Shown here in pieces: positions 42,179 to 50,880 of a stretch of DNA of 64,000 nt. Below the pieces are notes generated by a model that saw nothing but the letters and a program-made list of their open reading frames with translations, had not been told where the DNA came from and made no database searches. Source of the DNA: Rhodoblastus sp963804045 (GTDB lineage Bacteria > Pseudomonadota > Alphaproteobacteria > Rhizobiales > Beijerinckiaceae); contig CAWDOR010000036.1 in the NCBI GenBank assembly GCA_963804045.1, positions 101,106 to 165,105 of the forward strand, given 5' to 3'. A program made the position numbers and the translations under genes. How positions within the stretch are numbered: position 1 is the stretch's first letter; the number at the start of each line of letters is the position of its first letter.

Positions 42179-43000
42179 ATGGTTGCGACAAGGCGGAATG
42201 AACCGATGTCCGGGCGTGCTGCGATCAATGTGCGCCCGCCGCCAGCACTTGCTTTGGACCGCGTCGAGAGCGGTGCGTTCGATCCGTCGCGTGGGCAAGA
42301 GGACGGCGAAGCCCTCATGGCGATCGCCGCGGGCGGCTCGGCGGATCAGGCCCGCGCCCTCGCGCAACGCGACGATCTCGACGAGCGCGCGATTGATCTT
42401 CTCGCCCAGCGTCCGGAAATCGAGGTGCTTTGCGCTCTGGCCGCGAATGGCGAAGCGCAGCTCGGTCGCAAGAGCTTGCGTCGGCTGATCGAGCGGGGAC
42501 GGGAGGAGTCCAGGCTGGCGCGCCGGCTGTTGCAGCGCGACTTCCTGCATCTCTGCCATTTCCGCCTGTTCCTCCAGGCGGACGGCGAGGAGCGCGGCCA
42601 TTTGATCGCATTGGCGCGCCATTGCCGCCTCGACACGGCGCATGGCGCGAAAGGCATTCCCGAGCCAGACGCCAGCAAGCGCCTCGGTCTGGAAAGGGCC
42701 GCCGACCGGCGCGACCGCGCCGGTTTCGCCCATGCGCTGGCGCGGGCGCTGGCCTGCGCCCCGTTCATGGCGCGCCGCCTTGCCGATGACAAGGGCGGCG
42801 AGCCCTTGGCTCTGGCGCTGGCGGCGCTTGGCTTTTCCGATGAAAACGCGGCGCGGATTTTTCTCGCCGGCTTCCCGGATGTCGCCGTGTCCCGCGAAAA
42901 ATTCCGTTCGCTGATGGGCATTGTCGGCAGCGTCCCGACCCGCACGGCGGCGCGGCTGGTCCGCGCGATTGTCACGGAGGACGCTGCGGGCGCTAATTGA
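42179..43000 (+). CDS. DUF2336-like protein
   Basis: 273 residues, GGGAGG before the ATG. All-helical with repeated short helices and Arg/Ala-rich composition (DERAIDLLAQRPEIEVLCAL, ARRLLQRDFLHLCHFRLFL), resembling alphaproteobacterial DUF2336 proteins. No catalytic motif. It is on the opposite strand between phoR and pstS and overlaps the phoR stop by 8 bp. A role in phosphate control is possible only by location. Confidence 0.65.
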   Translation: MVATRRNEPMSGRAAINVRPPPALALDRVESGAFDPSRGQEDGEALMAIAAGGSADQARALAQRDDLDERAIDLLAQRPEIEVLCALAANGEAQLGRKSLRRLIERGREESRLARRLLQRDFLHLCHFRLFLQADGEERGHLIALARHCRLDTAHGAKGIPEPDASKRLGLERAADRRDRAGFAHALARALACAPFMARRLADDKGGEPLALALAALGFSDENAARIFLAGFPDVAVSREKFRSLMGIVGSVPTRTAARLVRAIVTEDAAGAN

Positions 43001-44054
43001 ACAGCGGCGCGCTGGCGGTAAAAATCGCGCCCTCGCCGGGTTTCGACTGGACCTCCAGCCGGCCGCGATGGCGCGCCAGAATATGTTTGACCAGGGCCAG
43101 GCCGAGGCCCGTGCCACCCTTGGCGCGGCTTTGGCCGACATCGACGCGGTAAAAACGCTCGGTCAGGCGCGGAATGTTTTCCGGCGCGATTCCCGGTCCC
43201 TCGTCGCGCACGCAGAGCCGTCCGGCGCCATCGCGCGAGTCCACGGCGATCCAGACTTTTCGCGCGTCCTCGTCGGCTTCGGGGGCGCTGTATTTGATGG
43301 CGTTTTCGATCAAATTCTCGGCCACGCGCAGCAATTCGTCACGATTGCCGCGCACAAAAATCTTTTGCGCCTCGACGATCAGTTCGACGCGATTTTCCTG
43401 GGCGAGCGGCGACAGGGCGTCGCGGACATGGTCGGCCACCGCCGCCAGATCGACGGCGTCGCGGGGCTGGACATGCAGGCTCTGCTCGATGCGCGACAGC
43501 GACAAAAGATCGTCCACCAGCCGCGCCATGCGCCGCGCCTGCTGCAGCATGATGCCCAAAAAGCGCCCGCGCGCATTGGCGTCGTCGCGGGCCGGACCTT
43601 GCAGGGTCTCGATGAAGCCGAGCAGCGAGGCCAGGGGCGTGCGCAATTCATGGCTGGCGTTGGCGACGAAATCGACGCGCATCTGTTCGAGGCGCCGCGA
43701 TTCGGTGGCGTCATGTAGGGTCAGCGCGACATAGGGCTCCCCTTCCGCAGGCTCCCCTTCCGCGCCAAAGGCGGCGACATGGGCCTGGAACAGCCTTTCG
43801 ACCGGCGCGCGGGCCAGCCAGGAAATGTCTTCCGCCTGGCTGCTCGCCTGGACGCGGCCGATGGCGTCGTGCAGATCGACGGCGCGGATCGACGAGGCCA
43901 GCGGCGCGTCGAAGCGCAATTGCGGGAACAGCGCGCGAGCGGGGGCGTTGGCGGCGACCAGCCGCACCGAATCGCTGACCACCAGGACCGGTTCCGGCAT
44001 GGCCTCGATCAGGCTGGAGATCAGTTCTCCGCGCGCGTCTTTGACGTCGATCAT
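42993..44054 (-). CDS. phoR: Phosphate regulon sensor histidine kinase PhoR, apparently cytosolic
   Basis: 353 residues. PAS-like N-terminus (IEAMPEPVLVVSDSVRLVAA), then HisKA with phosphoacceptor FVANASHELRTPLASLLGF and HATPase_c (ENLIENAIKYSAP, DEGPGIAPENI, GGTGLGLALVKHIL). Unlike E. coli PhoR no N-terminal membrane helix is present in this frame, so it would sense through PhoU/Pst contacts or be membrane-associated indirectly. It phosphorylates PhoB. Confidence 0.9.
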   Translation of the reverse strand: MIDVKDARGELISSLIEAMPEPVLVVSDSVRLVAANAPARALFPQLRFDAPLASSIRAVDLHDAIGRVQASSQAEDISWLARAPVERLFQAHVAAFGAEGEPAEGEPYVALTLHDATESRRLEQMRVDFVANASHELRTPLASLLGFIETLQGPARDDANARGRFLGIMLQQARRMARLVDDLLSLSRIEQSLHVQPRDAVDLAAVADHVRDALSPLAQENRVELIVEAQKIFVRGNRDELLRVAENLIENAIKYSAPEADEDARKVWIAVDSRDGAGRLCVRDEGPGIAPENIPRLTERFYRVDVGQSRAKGGTGLGLALVKHILARHRGRLEVQSKPGEGAIFTASAPLFN

Positions 44055-44084
44055 GACTGGGCCTCGATCATGCCCTTGAATTCC

Positions 44085-45209
44085 TTAGGGTGAAGCGTCT
44101 TCCCCGCCCTCGGCGCGGTTCATGGTGGCGCGCAGGGCGTCCCAGCGCCGTCCCCCTTCATTGGCGCCGAGAAGGGTCAGAGCCAACACGAAGGGTATGA
44201 CATAATAAAGAACCCGGAACATCAGCAATGACGCCAGCAGCGCCTCTTGCGAGGGCGAAGGCAGCACTTTCAGCATGGTCGCCTCGAATACGCCGATGCC
44301 TCCAGGCGCATGGCTGGCGATGCCCAGCAGACAGGCGAAGACATAGACCGAGGCGAAGGTGAAGAAATCCAGATCGGCGTGGCTGGGCAGCAGCACATAA
44401 AGTACGGCCGCCGCGCAGCACAGGTCGAGCACGCCCAGCGCCATCTGGCCGAGCGTCAGGCCGAAGCCCGGCAATTCGAATAAAAACCCCTGCAATTTGG
44501 CGCGGCGCGGGCGGATCGACACCCAATAGAGATAGACGCCGACGGCGACCAGCACGCCGGCGCCGATCAGGCGGTTGAGATTGACGGCGAAAAGGTCGAT
44601 TTCCGCTAAAGGCGCGGCCTTGACCAGCAGGCCGAAGCCGATCACCACCGCCATGCCCAGCCAGAAGGTGACGCCGGCGACCACGGTGAGGCTGGCGATC
44701 TTGCCGGGCTTTACCCCGGCGCGCGAATAGATCCAGTAGCGCACCGTGCCGCCGGTGAAAATCGGAAAGCCCAGAGTGAAGGACACGGCATAGGAGGCGA
44801 AGGAGCCCAGCGCCGTGGTGCGATAGGGCAGTTTCAGCTTCAATTGCTTGAGCGCTATGGCGTCATAGCCGGTGAGCATCAGATAGGAGCCGGCGGTGAA
44901 GACCAGGCCGATCAGGATGCGGCGCAGGGAAGTGTCGGCGAAGGCGGCGCGCAATTCCTTGATGTCGAGATGGGCCAGGGTTCGCGACAACACGAAAAAG
45001 GCGATCGCCACCAGCAGCAGGCTGGCGCCGGCGCCGAGCCGGTTTCGCAGCGCCCGGCGCTTCTTGTCGCGGGCCTCCGCCTCTTGAACGGACTTGGCCT
45101 CTTGAAGGGAGTTGGCCTCTTGCCCCGCCGGGTCGGCGGCGGTGGGCGCATCCAATTCCGCCTGCGGCGGATCGGCGTCCTGCCCATTGTCGCTTCCCAT
45201 GCGCTCCAT
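44085..45209 (-). CDS. Lysylphosphatidylglycerol synthase TM-region-like (UPF0104) membrane protein
   Basis: About 374 residues from the ATG at 45209; ATGs at 45284, 45251 and 45200 are alternatives with no decisive ribosome site. A hydrophilic N-terminus with EANSLQEAKSVQEAEA-type repeats precedes about eight membrane helices. YAVSFTLGFPIFTGGTVRYW and GIASHAPGGIGVFEATMLKV are the typical UPF0104/LPG-synthase membrane-region motifs. No C-terminal synthetase domain, so it is probably a flippase-like or lipid-related membrane protein rather than an aminoacyl transferase. Confidence 0.8.
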   Translation of the reverse strand: MERMGSDNGQDADPPQAELDAPTAADPAGQEANSLQEAKSVQEAEARDKKRRALRNRLGAGASLLLVAIAFFVLSRTLAHLDIKELRAAFADTSLRRILIGLVFTAGSYLMLTGYDAIALKQLKLKLPYRTTALGSFASYAVSFTLGFPIFTGGTVRYWIYSRAGVKPGKIASLTVVAGVTFWLGMAVVIGFGLLVKAAPLAEIDLFAVNLNRLIGAGVLVAVGVYLYWVSIRPRRAKLQGFLFELPGFGLTLGQMALGVLDLCCAAAVLYVLLPSHADLDFFTFASVYVFACLLGIASHAPGGIGVFEATMLKVLPSPSQEALLASLLMFRVLYYVIPFVLALTLLGANEGGRRWDALRATMNRAEGGEDASP

Positions 45210-45354
45210 CGCCCAAACTGCCGTTGGTCCGAACGGCCGCCGGACTTCCATCGGAGATTTAGGGCGCCGCCCCGTTTTCGGCAAGTTTTCCCTTGGCGCT
45301 TGGTTGAGACTTCGGCCTCCCGCGGCTGGCGCCGCGAGAGGCCTTTCCGTTGGG

Positions 45355-45756
45355 TTAGCTAATAACCGTAGCGCTCGACTTGCTCGTCTTCACGGGAACC
45401 GTCTCGTCGCCTTCGAATTTCACGACGATGTCCTCGTCGCGAATGATATATTGGCAGGCGAGCCGGTAGTGGGGCGGCAGGTCGTTGACTTCCGCATTCG
45501 AGACTTCTGTCTTCGAAATCTTGCCGAGTTGTTTCAGCACTTCCTTTTCCTTTTCGGTCAAGGAAATGGCGTGCGGCGTCTTGCTCAGGATCGACACCTC
45601 GACCAGACAGGAGCCGCATTCGCCGTCCTGACAGTCATAGGGAATCGGAACCTTGTGCTCCTTGGCCAGGGCGAGCAGCGTGCCGCGCGCGCCAGCCACG
45701 GCATAGACGGTCACATCGCGAGCCAGTCTCGGCGAGGTAAAAGTCACATTGGCCAT
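45355..45756 (-). CDS. [2Fe-2S] plant-type ferredoxin
   Basis: 133 residues. Cluster ligands C42, C47, C50 (DCQDGECGSC) and C101 (HYRLAC) match the C-x4-C-x2-C...C pattern. The insert LTEKEKEVLKQLGKISKTEV and NDLPPHYRLACQYI resemble [2Fe-2S] ferredoxins often found in nitrogen-fixation clusters; no nif gene is present here, so that link is inference. Single gene with its own promoter region. Confidence 0.88.
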   Translation of the reverse strand: MANVTFTSPRLARDVTVYAVAGARGTLLALAKEHKVPIPYDCQDGECGSCLVEVSILSKTPHAISLTEKEKEVLKQLGKISKTEVSNAEVNDLPPHYRLACQYIIRDEDIVVKFEGDETVPVKTSKSSATVIS

Positions 45757-45926
45757 TGGTTGTCCCTCCGGTTGGTGGAAACAGATGTTCCCGGAGGAGC
45801 GGCAGCAAGAGCCATGCCCTTGTCACGATTCGCAAGGATCGGGGTTTGGCGCGACAATTCTGTCGCGCGCGGCGCAAGCCGGACAGGAATCGGACAGGCG
45901 TGTCGGCGGCGCGACGCGCCTGTCGC

Positions 45927-47111
45927 TCAGGCCGCGCGGGCCTTGTCCATCAGTTCGACAAAACGGGCGAAGAGATAATGGCTGTCCTGCGGGCCGGGCG
46001 AGGCCTCCGGATGGTGCTGGACGGAAAAGGCCGGGCGGTCGGTCAGGGCTATGCCGCAATTGGAGCCGTCGAACAGCGAGCGATGGGTCTCCACCGCATT
46101 GGCTGGCAAGCTCTTGGGGTCCACGGCGAAACCATGGTTCATCGAGACGATCTCCACCTTATGGGTGGTGAAATCTTTGACGGGGTGATTGGCCCCGTGA
46201 TGGCCCTGATGCATTTTCTCCGTTTTCGCGCCCACCGCTAGCGCCATCATCTGATGGCCCAGGCAAATGCCGAAAGTCGGGATTTTCGCGGCGAGAATTT
46301 TTTGAATGGTCGGCACGGCGTATTTGCCGGTTTCGGCTGGGTCGCCGGGGCCATTGGAGAGAAACACGCCATCGGGCTTGAGCGCGAGAATCTCCTCGGC
46401 GCCGGTCGTCGCCGGCACGACCTTGACCTCGCAGCCGGCTTCCGCCAGCAGGCGCAGGATGTTGCGCTTGACGCCGAAATCCAGGGCGACGACGCGGTAA
46501 GCGGTCTTGCCTTGCGCGCCAAATCCGGTTTCGAGCCGCCACGTGGTCTCGGTCCAGCCGTAATGGTCCTGGGCGGTGACGCCGGGGACCAGGTCCATGC
46601 CGTCTATGCCCGGCCAGGCCGCAGCCCGATCTTTAAGCGCCTCCAGATCGAACTTGCCCTCGGGGTCATGGGCGATCACGGCGTTGGGCATGCCCTTTTC
46701 ACGGATCAGCGCGGTCAGCGCGCGGGTGTCTATGCCGGACAGGCCGATGATGTTGCGCGCCTTGAGCCAGGCGTCCAGATGGCTCTGCGAGCGGAAATTG
46801 GAGGGGTCGGTCACGGGGGCCTTGACGATCAGGCCGCGCGCGCCCTCGATCCTGCCCATATCGACGGTCTCGACATCCTCGTCATTGGCGCCGACATTGC
46901 CGATATGGGGGAAGGTGAAGGTGACGATCTGCCCGGCATAGGAGGGATCGGTGAGGATTTCCTCATAGCCGGTCATGGCGGTGTTGAAGCAGACTTCGCC
47001 GACCGCCTGGCCCGTCGCGCCGAAGCCGAACCCCTCGATCACCGTTCCATCCGCCAGAATCAGCAGGGCGGTGGGAATGGGTTTTTGCCAGCCTTGGGCT
47101 TGATCGGTCAT
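45927..47111 (-). CDS. carA: Carbamoyl-phosphate synthase small subunit
   Basis: 394 residues. N-terminal CPSase domain (LILADGTVIEGFGFGATGQA, VCFNTAMTGYEEILTDPSYA) and class I glutamine amidotransferase domain with nucleophile Cys in TFGICLGHQMMAL and catalytic HHPEASPGPQD. It supplies ammonia from glutamine for pyrimidine and arginine synthesis. carB is not in the window. Confidence 0.97.
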   Translation of the reverse strand: MTDQAQGWQKPIPTALLILADGTVIEGFGFGATGQAVGEVCFNTAMTGYEEILTDPSYAGQIVTFTFPHIGNVGANDEDVETVDMGRIEGARGLIVKAPVTDPSNFRSQSHLDAWLKARNIIGLSGIDTRALTALIREKGMPNAVIAHDPEGKFDLEALKDRAAAWPGIDGMDLVPGVTAQDHYGWTETTWRLETGFGAQGKTAYRVVALDFGVKRNILRLLAEAGCEVKVVPATTGAEEILALKPDGVFLSNGPGDPAETGKYAVPTIQKILAAKIPTFGICLGHQMMALAVGAKTEKMHQGHHGANHPVKDFTTHKVEIVSMNHGFAVDPKSLPANAVETHRSLFDGSNCGIALTDRPAFSVQHHPEASPGPQDSHYLFARFVELMDKARAA

Positions 47112-47261
47112 TTTCTGCTCATTTTTTCGCGCGCGGTCGCCGCACCCTTTGAAGGGCGCTTGCGCTTTTTGCTTTACGGGGGTTGAAATCCGCGCGCAAG
47201 CTAGGCATTCGAGTTTGTGACGTCAACCCCGCCCGCAATCCACGACATTCAGGAACCCGCC

Positions 47262-47714
47262 ATGCTGCGCGAAACTTTTACCGCCGAACTCAAAACCGCG
47301 ATGAAGGCGGGCGACCGGCGCCGGGTGGACACGATCCGCATGATCACCGCCGCGCTGAAAGACAAGGATATCGAGGCCCGCACCTCCGGCAAGGACGTGA
47401 CCGAGGACGATATTCTGGCGCTGCTGCAAAAACTGGTGAAAAGCCGCCAGGAATCGCTGGCGATCTACGAAGCCAACGCGCGGCCCGAGCTGGCGCAGCA
47501 GGAGCGCGAGGAAATCGCGGTGATTTCCACCTTCCTGCCGCAGCCGATGAGCGAAGAGGAAGTCGCCGCCGCGATCCAGGCCGCGATCGCCGAAACCGGC
47601 GCCGCCTCGATCAAGGACATGGGCAAGGTCATCGCCGTGCTCAAAAGCGCCCATTCCGGCAAGATGGATTTTGCCAAGGCCAGCGGGCTGGTGAAGGCGG
47701 CGCTGGCGGGCTGA
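47262..47714 (+). CDS. GatB/YqeY-domain protein
   Basis: 150 residues from the ATG at 47262. YqeY fold with TAELKTAMKAGDRRRVDTIR, ISTFLPQPMSEEEVAAAIQA, and the C-terminal GKMDFAKASGLVKAAL. The family is related to the tail of GatB and may bind tRNA; its function is not settled. Divergent from carA. Confidence 0.92.
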   Translation: MLRETFTAELKTAMKAGDRRRVDTIRMITAALKDKDIEARTSGKDVTEDDILALLQKLVKSRQESLAIYEANARPELAQQEREEIAVISTFLPQPMSEEEVAAAIQAAIAETGAASIKDMGKVIAVLKSAHSGKMDFAKASGLVKAALAG

Positions 47715-47727
47715 GACGGGCATTGTC

Positions 47728-47755
47728 CCCTCTCCCCGCCGAGGCGGGGAGAGGG
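47728..47755. repeat. Perfect GC-rich inverted repeat after the YqeY gene
   Basis: CCCTCTCCCCGCC-GA-GGCGGGGAGAGGG, a 13-bp stem with a 2-nt centre. Just upstream of the strong terminator at 47759, it resembles interspersed palindromic elements. Confidence 0.6.
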
Positions 47756-47758
47756 AGC

Positions 47759-47794
47759 AAAAAGCCCCGGAAACTTCGGTTTCCGGGGCTTTTT
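47759..47794. terminator. Bidirectional Rho-independent terminator
   Basis: A-tract, GCCCCGGAAAC, TTCG loop, GTTTCCGGGGC, T-tract: an 11-bp stem with a UUCG-type tetraloop and A5/T5 flanks on both sides. It serves the convergent YqeY and PPi-PFK genes; 3 bp separate it from the PFK stop. Confidence 0.95.
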
Positions 47795-47797
47795 CGA

Positions 47798-49012
47798 TTA
47801 CTTCTTCAAAACCTTGGGCACAGCATTGGGCCGCAGCCTGAAAGCGTCGGGCATGCCCGAACCCAGCAGCGGGCGCAGATAGAGGCGGAAGGCGTCGGTG
47901 ACGTTATTGCCTTCGGCGGACAAGAATTCATCCTCCATGACGCGGGTTTTGCCGGCCACCTGGTCGAGCGCCGCCAATTCGTAATCGACCGAATAGAAGC
48001 CGGTGCGCTTGATGGCGACCGAGCCGTTGCGGTCGCCCCAGAAGGCGTATTGCACCGCCTTTTCACCGACTTCACGGGCCTCGCGCTGATCGACGTCGGA
48101 GACGCAGCCGATGAACGAGCGTTGCAGGTAACCAAAGGTGTCGCCGCGCACGCGCTTGATTTTCAGCTTGTTCTTGATCTCCTCGCAGAGCAGGTCGGCC
48201 AGCGCCCCGGTGCCGGACAGTTGGACATTGCCATGGGCGTCATGCTCGACCTGCTGGGCGAGCTTGGTGATGATCGGCGCGCCCGAGGCGTCGTGAATGC
48301 CCTCGGACACCGCGACCACGCAGCGGCCGAGCCGGTCATAGACGCGCTTGACGTCGGCCAGGAATTTTTCGACGTCAAAAACGCGCTCGGGCACATAGAT
48401 CAGATGCGGGCCGTCATCTGGAAATTTTTTGCCCAAGGCGGAGGCCGCCGTCAAAAATCCGGCATGGCGGCCCATGACCACGGCGACATAGACGCCGGGC
48501 AGGGCGGCGTTGTCGAGATTGGCGCCGGCGAAAGCCTGGGCGACGAAACGCGCCGCCGAGGGAAAGCCCGGCGTGTGGTCGTTGCCGACCAGATCATTGT
48601 CGATGGTCTTGGGAATATGGATGCAGCGCAGCGGGTAATTGGCCTTGGCCGCCTCGTCCGAGACGATGCGCACCGTATCGGAGGAATCGTTGCCGCCGAT
48701 ATAGAAGAAGGCGCCGATCTCATGGGCGCGCAACACCTCGAAAATCTCGTGGCAATATTTGGCGTCGGGCTTGTCGCGGGTCGAGCCGAGCGCGGAAGAC
48801 GGCGTATGGGCGACCATTTCCAGATTGTGGCTGGTCTCCTGGGTGAGGTCGAGCAGGTCCTCGTTGACAATGCCGCGCACGCCGTGATGGGCGCCATAAA
48901 CGCGCGCCACTTGCGCGAATTTGCGCGCTTCGAGCACGACGCCCGCCAGCGACTGGTTGATGACCGCGGTGGGGCCGCCGCCCTGGGCGACCAGAATTTT
49001 TGTCGGCGTCAT
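47798..49012 (-). CDS. Pyrophosphate-type 6-phosphofructokinase
   Basis: 404 residues. Phosphofructokinase motifs: VAQGGGPTAVINQSLAG, FFYIGGNDSSDT and CIHIPKTIDNDLVGNDHTPG. Asp at the GGxDS position and the PKTIDND lysine are the marks of PPi-dependent enzymes (ATP enzymes have GGDGS and a Gly at that point). PPi-PFK is typical of methylotrophs and other bacteria without ATP-PFK, and can work reversibly. Intact; its terminator is directly downstream. Confidence 0.9.
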   Translation of the reverse strand: MTPTKILVAQGGGPTAVINQSLAGVVLEARKFAQVARVYGAHHGVRGIVNEDLLDLTQETSHNLEMVAHTPSSALGSTRDKPDAKYCHEIFEVLRAHEIGAFFYIGGNDSSDTVRIVSDEAAKANYPLRCIHIPKTIDNDLVGNDHTPGFPSAARFVAQAFAGANLDNAALPGVYVAVVMGRHAGFLTAASALGKKFPDDGPHLIYVPERVFDVEKFLADVKRVYDRLGRCVVAVSEGIHDASGAPIITKLAQQVEHDAHGNVQLSGTGALADLLCEEIKNKLKIKRVRGDTFGYLQRSFIGCVSDVDQREAREVGEKAVQYAFWGDRNGSVAIKRTGFYSVDYELAALDQVAGKTRVMEDEFLSAEGNNVTDAFRLYLRPLLGSGMPDAFRLRPNAVPKVLKK

Positions 49013-49116
49013 TTTGTTCGGCTCCGCGTGAGGGTTCGACGCGCCCTTCTAGACCAGTTTCGCGCCGAAAACAGCGGGGCTTGCGCAAATTTTGACTTAA
49101 GTAGACAGTCGCGGCG

Positions 49117-50574
49117 ATGACCGACGCCCCAAAAACCCTGTTTCGTCCCGGCGACGTGCTCGATGGCTGGCATTTCGTCGAGCGGCTCCATGCCGGCGCG
49201 TTGTCGGAAATCTGGAAAGTGACGCGCGAGGACATGGCGCCGCCGGCCCTGCTCAAGGCGCCGCTGATCGGCGGCGCCGACGACCGGCAGCAGGCCACCG
49301 CCATTGTCGGCTTCGAGATGGAGCAGATGATCCTGCCGCTGCTGCGCGGCCCCCATGCGCCGCGCTTCATCGGCGCGGGCGATTTCAGCCGCCAGCCCTA
49401 TCTGGTCATGGAGCTGATCGAGGGCGAAAGCCTTTTGCGCGCTTGCGACGCGCTGCCGCGGCCCGTCGCCGAAGTCGCGGCCATCGGGCGCGGCTTGGCC
49501 CGCGCCTTGGCCGACCTCCACGCCCAGAACGTGCTGCATCTGGACATCAAGCCCTCGAACATCATCCGCCGGGCGAGCGGCGAATACGCGCTGATCGATT
49601 TCGGCCTGTCGCACAGCGAATTGCTGCCCGATCTGCTGGCCGAGGAAATTCATGTGCCGCTCGGCACCGCGCCCTATTTGGCCCCGGAACAGATTCTGGG
49701 CGATCGCAGCGATCCACGCAGCGATATTTTTTCCTTGGGCGTGGTGCTTTATTATCTGCTCACCGGCGAGCGGCCCTTTGGCCTGCCCAGGGGACGCAAG
49801 GCTTTGGCGCGGCGCATGTGGCGCGATCCCGAGCCGCCGCGCTCGCTCAATCCGCGTTGCCCGCCCTGGCTGCAGGAGGCGATCCTGCATTGCCTGGAGC
49901 CCGACGCCGACAAGCGCTACGCCTCCGCCGCGCAGCTGGCGCTCGAACTCGCCGCGCCGGAACAGATCGTTTTGACCGGGCGCGCCGAAAAGGAGGCCGC
50001 CGACGGCTGGCTGACGGCGCGGCGGCGCTGGTGGGCGCTGAAATTCGCGCCCACGCGCCATGTGCGCCGCATGGCCCAGCGCCGCGCGGCGGCGCCGATC
50101 CTGGTCGCGGCGGTGGATTTCGCCGGCGGCGCCGCCGGCCTCGATATGTTGTGCGACAATATCCGCCGGCAGATGCGCGCCGCGCCGGAAGCGCGGCTCG
50201 CCTGCGTCACCGTCATCCCCAGGCCGCGTCCGGGCCGCGACGACGGCGGGAGCGGCGGCAGGCTGCATCTGCGCCGGCTGGCCGATCTGCGCCGCTGGGC
50301 GGAAAAGCTCGGATTGCCGGAGGAAGGCGTCACCGCACATGTGCTGGAGGGCGAAGACCCGGCGAGCGCCCTGCTCGAATTCGCCCGCGCCAATCATGTC
50401 GATCAGATCGTGCTCTGCGCCAGCGCGCCTTCGGCCTTCCGGCCCTCGTCGCTGGGGCCGGTCGCCGAGCGCGTGGTGACGCAGGCGCCCTGCACGGTCA
50501 CGCTGCTGCGCCCGGCGCGAAAGGAGCCCGGCGCGGCCGAAGCCACCGAGCCGCAGGAGGGCATGGGAATTTGA
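49117..50574 (+). CDS. Ser/Thr protein kinase fused to a C-terminal Usp-like domain
   Basis: 485 residues. Kinase domain about 1-280: beta-3 ALLKAP, catalytic VLHLDIKPSNIIR with HLD in place of HRD, DFGLS, and GTAPYLAPEQILGDRSD. The glycine loop is degenerate (ERLHAGALSEIWKV). From about 325 an UspA-type domain follows (APILVAAVDFAGGAAGLDML ... DQIVLCAS ... GPVAERVVTQAPCTVTLL). No membrane segment. It probably signals stress, but the substrate is unknown. Confidence 0.88.
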   Translation: MTDAPKTLFRPGDVLDGWHFVERLHAGALSEIWKVTREDMAPPALLKAPLIGGADDRQQATAIVGFEMEQMILPLLRGPHAPRFIGAGDFSRQPYLVMELIEGESLLRACDALPRPVAEVAAIGRGLARALADLHAQNVLHLDIKPSNIIRRASGEYALIDFGLSHSELLPDLLAEEIHVPLGTAPYLAPEQILGDRSDPRSDIFSLGVVLYYLLTGERPFGLPRGRKALARRMWRDPEPPRSLNPRCPPWLQEAILHCLEPDADKRYASAAQLALELAAPEQIVLTGRAEKEAADGWLTARRRWWALKFAPTRHVRRMAQRRAAAPILVAAVDFAGGAAGLDMLCDNIRRQMRAAPEARLACVTVIPRPRPGRDDGGSGGRLHLRRLADLRRWAEKLGLPEEGVTAHVLEGEDPASALLEFARANHVDQIVLCASAPSAFRPSSLGPVAERVVTQAPCTVTLLRPARKEPGAAEATEPQEGMGI

Positions 50575-50655
50575 CGGGTTTGGGAATTTGATTGATGCGC
50601 CGCGGGAGCGGGGGTAAATCCTGTCGGGCGTCACTCCGACGCGAGGGAGTTGGAC

Positions 50656-50880
50656 ATGAACCGGCTGGAACGCCGCACCCCGCCGATGGGCGTGGCGGAA
50701 CTGGACTATCTCGACGGTGAATTCCGGATCAAAAAGCCGGGCGCCTATGTGATCTGCGCCGCCACCGGCGCGCATATTCCGCTGGAAGCTCTGACCTATT
50801 GGAACGTCGACCGGCAGGAACCCTACGCCGGTCCCGAGGCCAAGCTTTTGCGGCTCAGGCAGCTCGGGGAACTGAAGTAA
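50656..50880 (+). CDS. DUF2093-like protein
   Basis: 74 residues from the ATG at 50656 with GGGAG upstream (a TTG at 50650 is also in frame). MGVAELDYLDGEFRIKKPGA and GAYVICAATGAHIPLEAL-YWNVDRQEPY are the conserved body of the alphaproteobacterial DUF2093 family. Function unknown. It ends exactly where the convergent TPR gene ends. Confidence 0.85.
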   Translation: MNRLERRTPPMGVAELDYLDGEFRIKKPGAYVICAATGAHIPLEALTYWNVDRQEPYAGPEAKLLRLRQLGELK

